Below are positions 60,960-64,000 of a DNA stretch of 64,000 nt, in pieces. The stretch is from Nemopilema nomurai. Taxonomy: Eukaryota > Cnidaria > Scyphozoa > Rhizostomeae > Rhizostomatidae. How positions within the stretch are numbered: the first letter of the stretch is position 1; each line of letters starts with the position of its first letter. Position numbers and translations under genes: made by a program. Under the pieces are notes generated by a model that saw only the letters and a program-made list of their open reading frames with translations, was not told the origin of the DNA and did no database searches. The stretch covers positions 2,380,677 to 2,444,676 of the forward strand of contig ML133388.1 in NCBI GenBank assembly GCA_003864495.1, written 5' to 3'.

Positions 60960-63900
60960 GAACGGTTTAGTCGAATGGAATTCCAGAGCATTCTATTGCT
61001 CAAGTCAAGTCAATTAAACTAGAAGACGAGTTTCAACGTGCCTTGCATATAGATAAATGCCTGCTTTCCTGATTGAAAAAATGGCATAAAAAACCAAGGT
61101 TGTAGCCTTGTCATTTCCCTTTAAAACGACTGATTTTTGACTAATACTTTTTGGTCTAAAACTGGTCCCAGGGCATTCTACTGATGAAAAACCGTGGTTT
61201 AAACCATATGTGTCATTTGAGTTTGGTTTGGTTGCAGAGAAATGGTTGCTTTTGAGACTGTAAAATTGGCGCAAAAAACAAAGCTTATAGCCTTGCTATT
61301 TGCCTCCAAATGACTGATTTTGACGAGCAATTTTTTGACCTAAAACTGGTCCTAAGGCATTTTACTGATAAAATAGAGTAATTTCAAGCAGTTGTGTGAC
61401 TTGATATTGGTTTGGTTGAAGATATATGACAGCTTTTCAGAGGGCAAAAATGGCATCAAAAACCAAAGTTATAGCCTTGCCATTTGCCTCCAAAATGACC
61501 GACTTTTGACTGCTAATTTTTTGGCCTAAAACTGGTCCCAGGGCATTCCAATGATGAATAAGAGTCATTTCAAGCAGTTGGGTGAGTTGAGATTGGTTTG
61601 GTTGAAGATATATGACTGCTTTTCAAAGTACAAAAATGGCGTCAAAGCCAAGGTTATAGCCTTGCCATTTGCCTCCAAAATGACCGACTTTTGACTGCTA
61701 ATTTTTTGGTCTAAAACTGGTCACAGGGCAATCTACTGATGAAATAATGTCATTTCAAGCAGTTGGTTAAGTTGAGATCGGTTTGGTTGAAGATATATGA
61801 CTGCTTTTCAGAGGACAAAAATTGCGTCAAAAACCAAGGTTATAGCCTTGCCATTTGCCTCCAAAATGACCGATTTTTGACTGCTAATTTTTTGGTCTAA
61901 AACTGGTCCCAGGGCATTCTACTGACGAATTAGAGTCATTTTGAGCAGTTGGTTGAGTTGGGATCGGTTTGGTTGAAGATATATGACTGCATTTCAGAGG
62001 GCAAAAATGGCGTCAAAAACCAAGGTTATAGCCTTGCCATTTGCCTCCAAAATAACCAATTTTTGACTGCTAATTTTTTGGTCTAAAACTGGTCCCAGGG
62101 CTTTCTACTGATAAAATAGAGTCATTTCAAGCAGTTGGTTGAGTTGAGATTGATTTGGTGAAAGATATATGACTGCTTTTCAGAGGGAAAAAGTGGTGTC
62201 AAAAACCAAGGTTATAGCCTTGCCATTTGCCTCCAAAATGACCGACTTTTTACTGCTAAGTTTTTGGTCTAAAACTGGTCCCAGGGCATTCCACTGATGA
62301 ATAAGAACCATTTCAAGCAGTTGGGTGAGTTGAGATTGGTTTGGTTGAAGTTATATGACAGCTTTTCAGAGGGCAAAAATGGCGTCAAAAACCAAGGTTA
62401 TAGCCTTGCCATTTGCCCATAAAATGACCTATTTTTTACTGCTACGTTTTTGGTCTAAAACTGGTCCTAGAGCATTCCGCTGATGAATAAGAGTCATTTC
62501 AAGCAGTTGGGTGAGTTGAGATTGGTTTGGTTGAAGATATATGACTGCATTTCAGAGGGCAAAAATGGCGTCAAAAACCAAGGTTATAGCCTTGCCATTT
62601 GCCTCCAAAATAACCAATTTTTGACTGCTAATTTTTTGGTCTAAAACTGGTCCCAGGGCTTCTACTGATAAAATAGAGTCATTTCAAGCAGTTGGTTGAG
62701 TTGAGATTGATTTGGTGAAAGATATATGACTGCTTTTCAGAGGGAAAAAGTGGTGTCAAAAACCAAGGTTATAGCCTTGCCATTTGCCTCCAAAATGACC
62801 GACTTTTTACTGCTAAGTTTTTGGTCTAAAACTGGTCCCAGGGCATTCCACTGATGAATAAGAACCATTTCAAGCAGTTGGGTGAGTTGAGATTGGTTTG
62901 GTTGAAGTTATATGACAGCTTTTCAGAGGGCAAAAATGGCGTCAAAAACCAAGGTTATAGCCTTGCCATTTGCCCATAAAATGACCTATTTTTTACTGCT
63001 ACGTTTTTGGTCTAAAACTGGTCCCAGAGCATTCCGCTGATGAATAAGAGTCATTTCAAGCAGTTGGGTGAGTTGAGATTGGTTTGGTTGAAGATATATG
63101 ACTGTTTTTCCGAGGGCAAAAATGGCGTCAAAAACCAAGGTTATAGCCTTGCCATTTGCCTCAAAAATGACCGACTTTTGACTGAAAATTTTTTGGTCTA
63201 AAATTGGTCCCAGGGCAGTCTACTGATGAATAAGAGTCATTTCAAGCAGTTGGGTGAGTTGCGATTGGTTTGGTTGAAGATATATGTCTGCTTTTCAGAG
63301 GGCAAAAATGGCGTCAAAAATCAAGGTTATAGCCTTGCCATTTGCCTCCAAAATGACCGACTTTTGACTGCTAATTTTTTGGTCTAAAACTTGGTTTGAC
63401 TACTAATATTTTGGTCCCAGGGCATTCCACTGATGAATAAGAGTCATTTCAAGCAGTTGGGTATGTTGAGATTGGTTTGGTTGAAGATATATGACTGCTT
63501 TTCAGAGGGCAAAAATGGCATCAAAAACCAAGGTTATAGCCTTGCCATTTGCCTCCAAATTGACCGATTTTTGACTGCTAATTTTTGGTCTAAAACTGGT
63601 CCCAGGGCATTCCACTGATGAATAAGAGTCATTTCAAGCAGTTGGGTGAGTTGAGATTGGTTTGGTTGAAGATATATGACTGCTTTTCAGAGGGCAAAAT
63701 GGCGTCAAAAATCCAAGGTTATAGCCTTGCCATTTGCCTCCAAAATGACCGACTTTTGACTTCTAATTTTTTGGTCTAAAACTGGTCCCAGGGCATTCTA
63801 CTGATGAATAGTGTCATTTGAAGGAGTTGTGTTAGTTGAGATTGATTTGGTGAAAGATATATGTCTGCTTTTCAGAGGGCAAAAATTTCGTCAAAAACCA

Positions 63901-64000
63901 AGGTNTATGACTGCTTTTCAGAGGGCAAAAATGGCGTCAAAAACCAAGGTTATAGCCTTGCCATTTGCCTCCAAAATGACCGACTTTTGACTGCTAATTT
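60960..64000. repeat. 186-bp satellite array, about 16 monomers, continuing off the window
   Basis: The landmark TTATAGCCTTGCCATTTGCC (position of ATAGCC) recurs at 61102 (mutated), 61287, 61471, 61656, 61842, 62028, 62214, 62400, 62586, 62771, 62957, 63143, 63329, 63536, 63721 and 63952, a spacing of 184-186 except two. The first three monomers, next to the dehydratase gene, are the most diverged, as usual at satellite edges. A near palindrome AAGGTTATAGCCTT lies in each unit. No long open frame. Confidence 0.95.
63905..63905. other. Undetermined base in the satellite
   Basis: Single n at a junction where a monomer jumps from ...CCAAGGT straight to TATGACTGC..., out of register with its neighbours. 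It probably marks an assembly join. Confidence 0.8.

Noticed and set aside
60960..64000. CRISPR-like reading of the regular repeats
   Set aside because: Whole 186-bp units repeat without unique spacers; this is a eukaryotic satellite.

Overview
The window is animal nuclear DNA: AT-rich, with widely spaced genes, GT/AG introns, tandem satellites, MITE-like elements and decayed LINE fragments. The gene set (CEP104, a YrbE/IolG-type oxidoreductase, an SPSB1/4-type SOCS-box protein, a 3-hydroxyacyl-CoA dehydratase) together with the repeat style suggests an invertebrate, perhaps an anthozoan cnidarian. That placement is inference only; no marker in the window proves it.

Layout. (1) 250-19239, plus strand: 19 exons of the 3' half of CEP104, a ciliary-tip and centriole microtubule protein. 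They encode 476 residues: part of the TOG domain, a coiled coil, four zinc fingers and a basic tail with an SxLP (EB-binding-like) motif. Every exon phase joins correctly and one intron has a GC donor. Introns hold a 21-bp minisatellite, a 316-bp inverted-repeat element and a 147-bp tandem repeat. (2) 20253-20913: a 661-bp MITE with good terminal inverted repeats, ending 12 bp before the likely start codon of the next gene. (3) 20926-24576, plus strand: a three-exon Gfo/Idh/MocA oxidoreductase, 341 residues, with a 33-bp triplication across its stop codon. (4) 24.6-44.3 kb: a roughly 20-kb stretch without a convincing gene. It holds one possible small minus-strand ORF, simple repeats and a dispersed repeat shared with the first CEP104 intron region. 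(5) 44421-47289, plus strand: a two-exon SPRY/SOCS-box gene of 288 residues. (6) 47.3-59.9 kb: mostly gene-free, with a 133-bp MITE and a cluster of minus-strand LINE 3' ends tied to (ATT)n microsatellites. (7) 59967-60659, minus strand: an intronless 3-hydroxyacyl-CoA dehydratase of 230 residues. (8) about 60960-64000: a 186-bp satellite array running off the window, with a recent three-monomer duplication and one undetermined base.

The four genes belong to unrelated pathways (cilium tip, sugar/inositol oxidation, ubiquitin ligase substrate choice, very-long-chain fatty acid elongation) and show no functional clustering. I found no new multi-gene system. The most interesting signals are the MITE that forms the 5' edge of the oxidoreductase gene, the stop-codon triplication, and the satellite structure next to the dehydratase gene.
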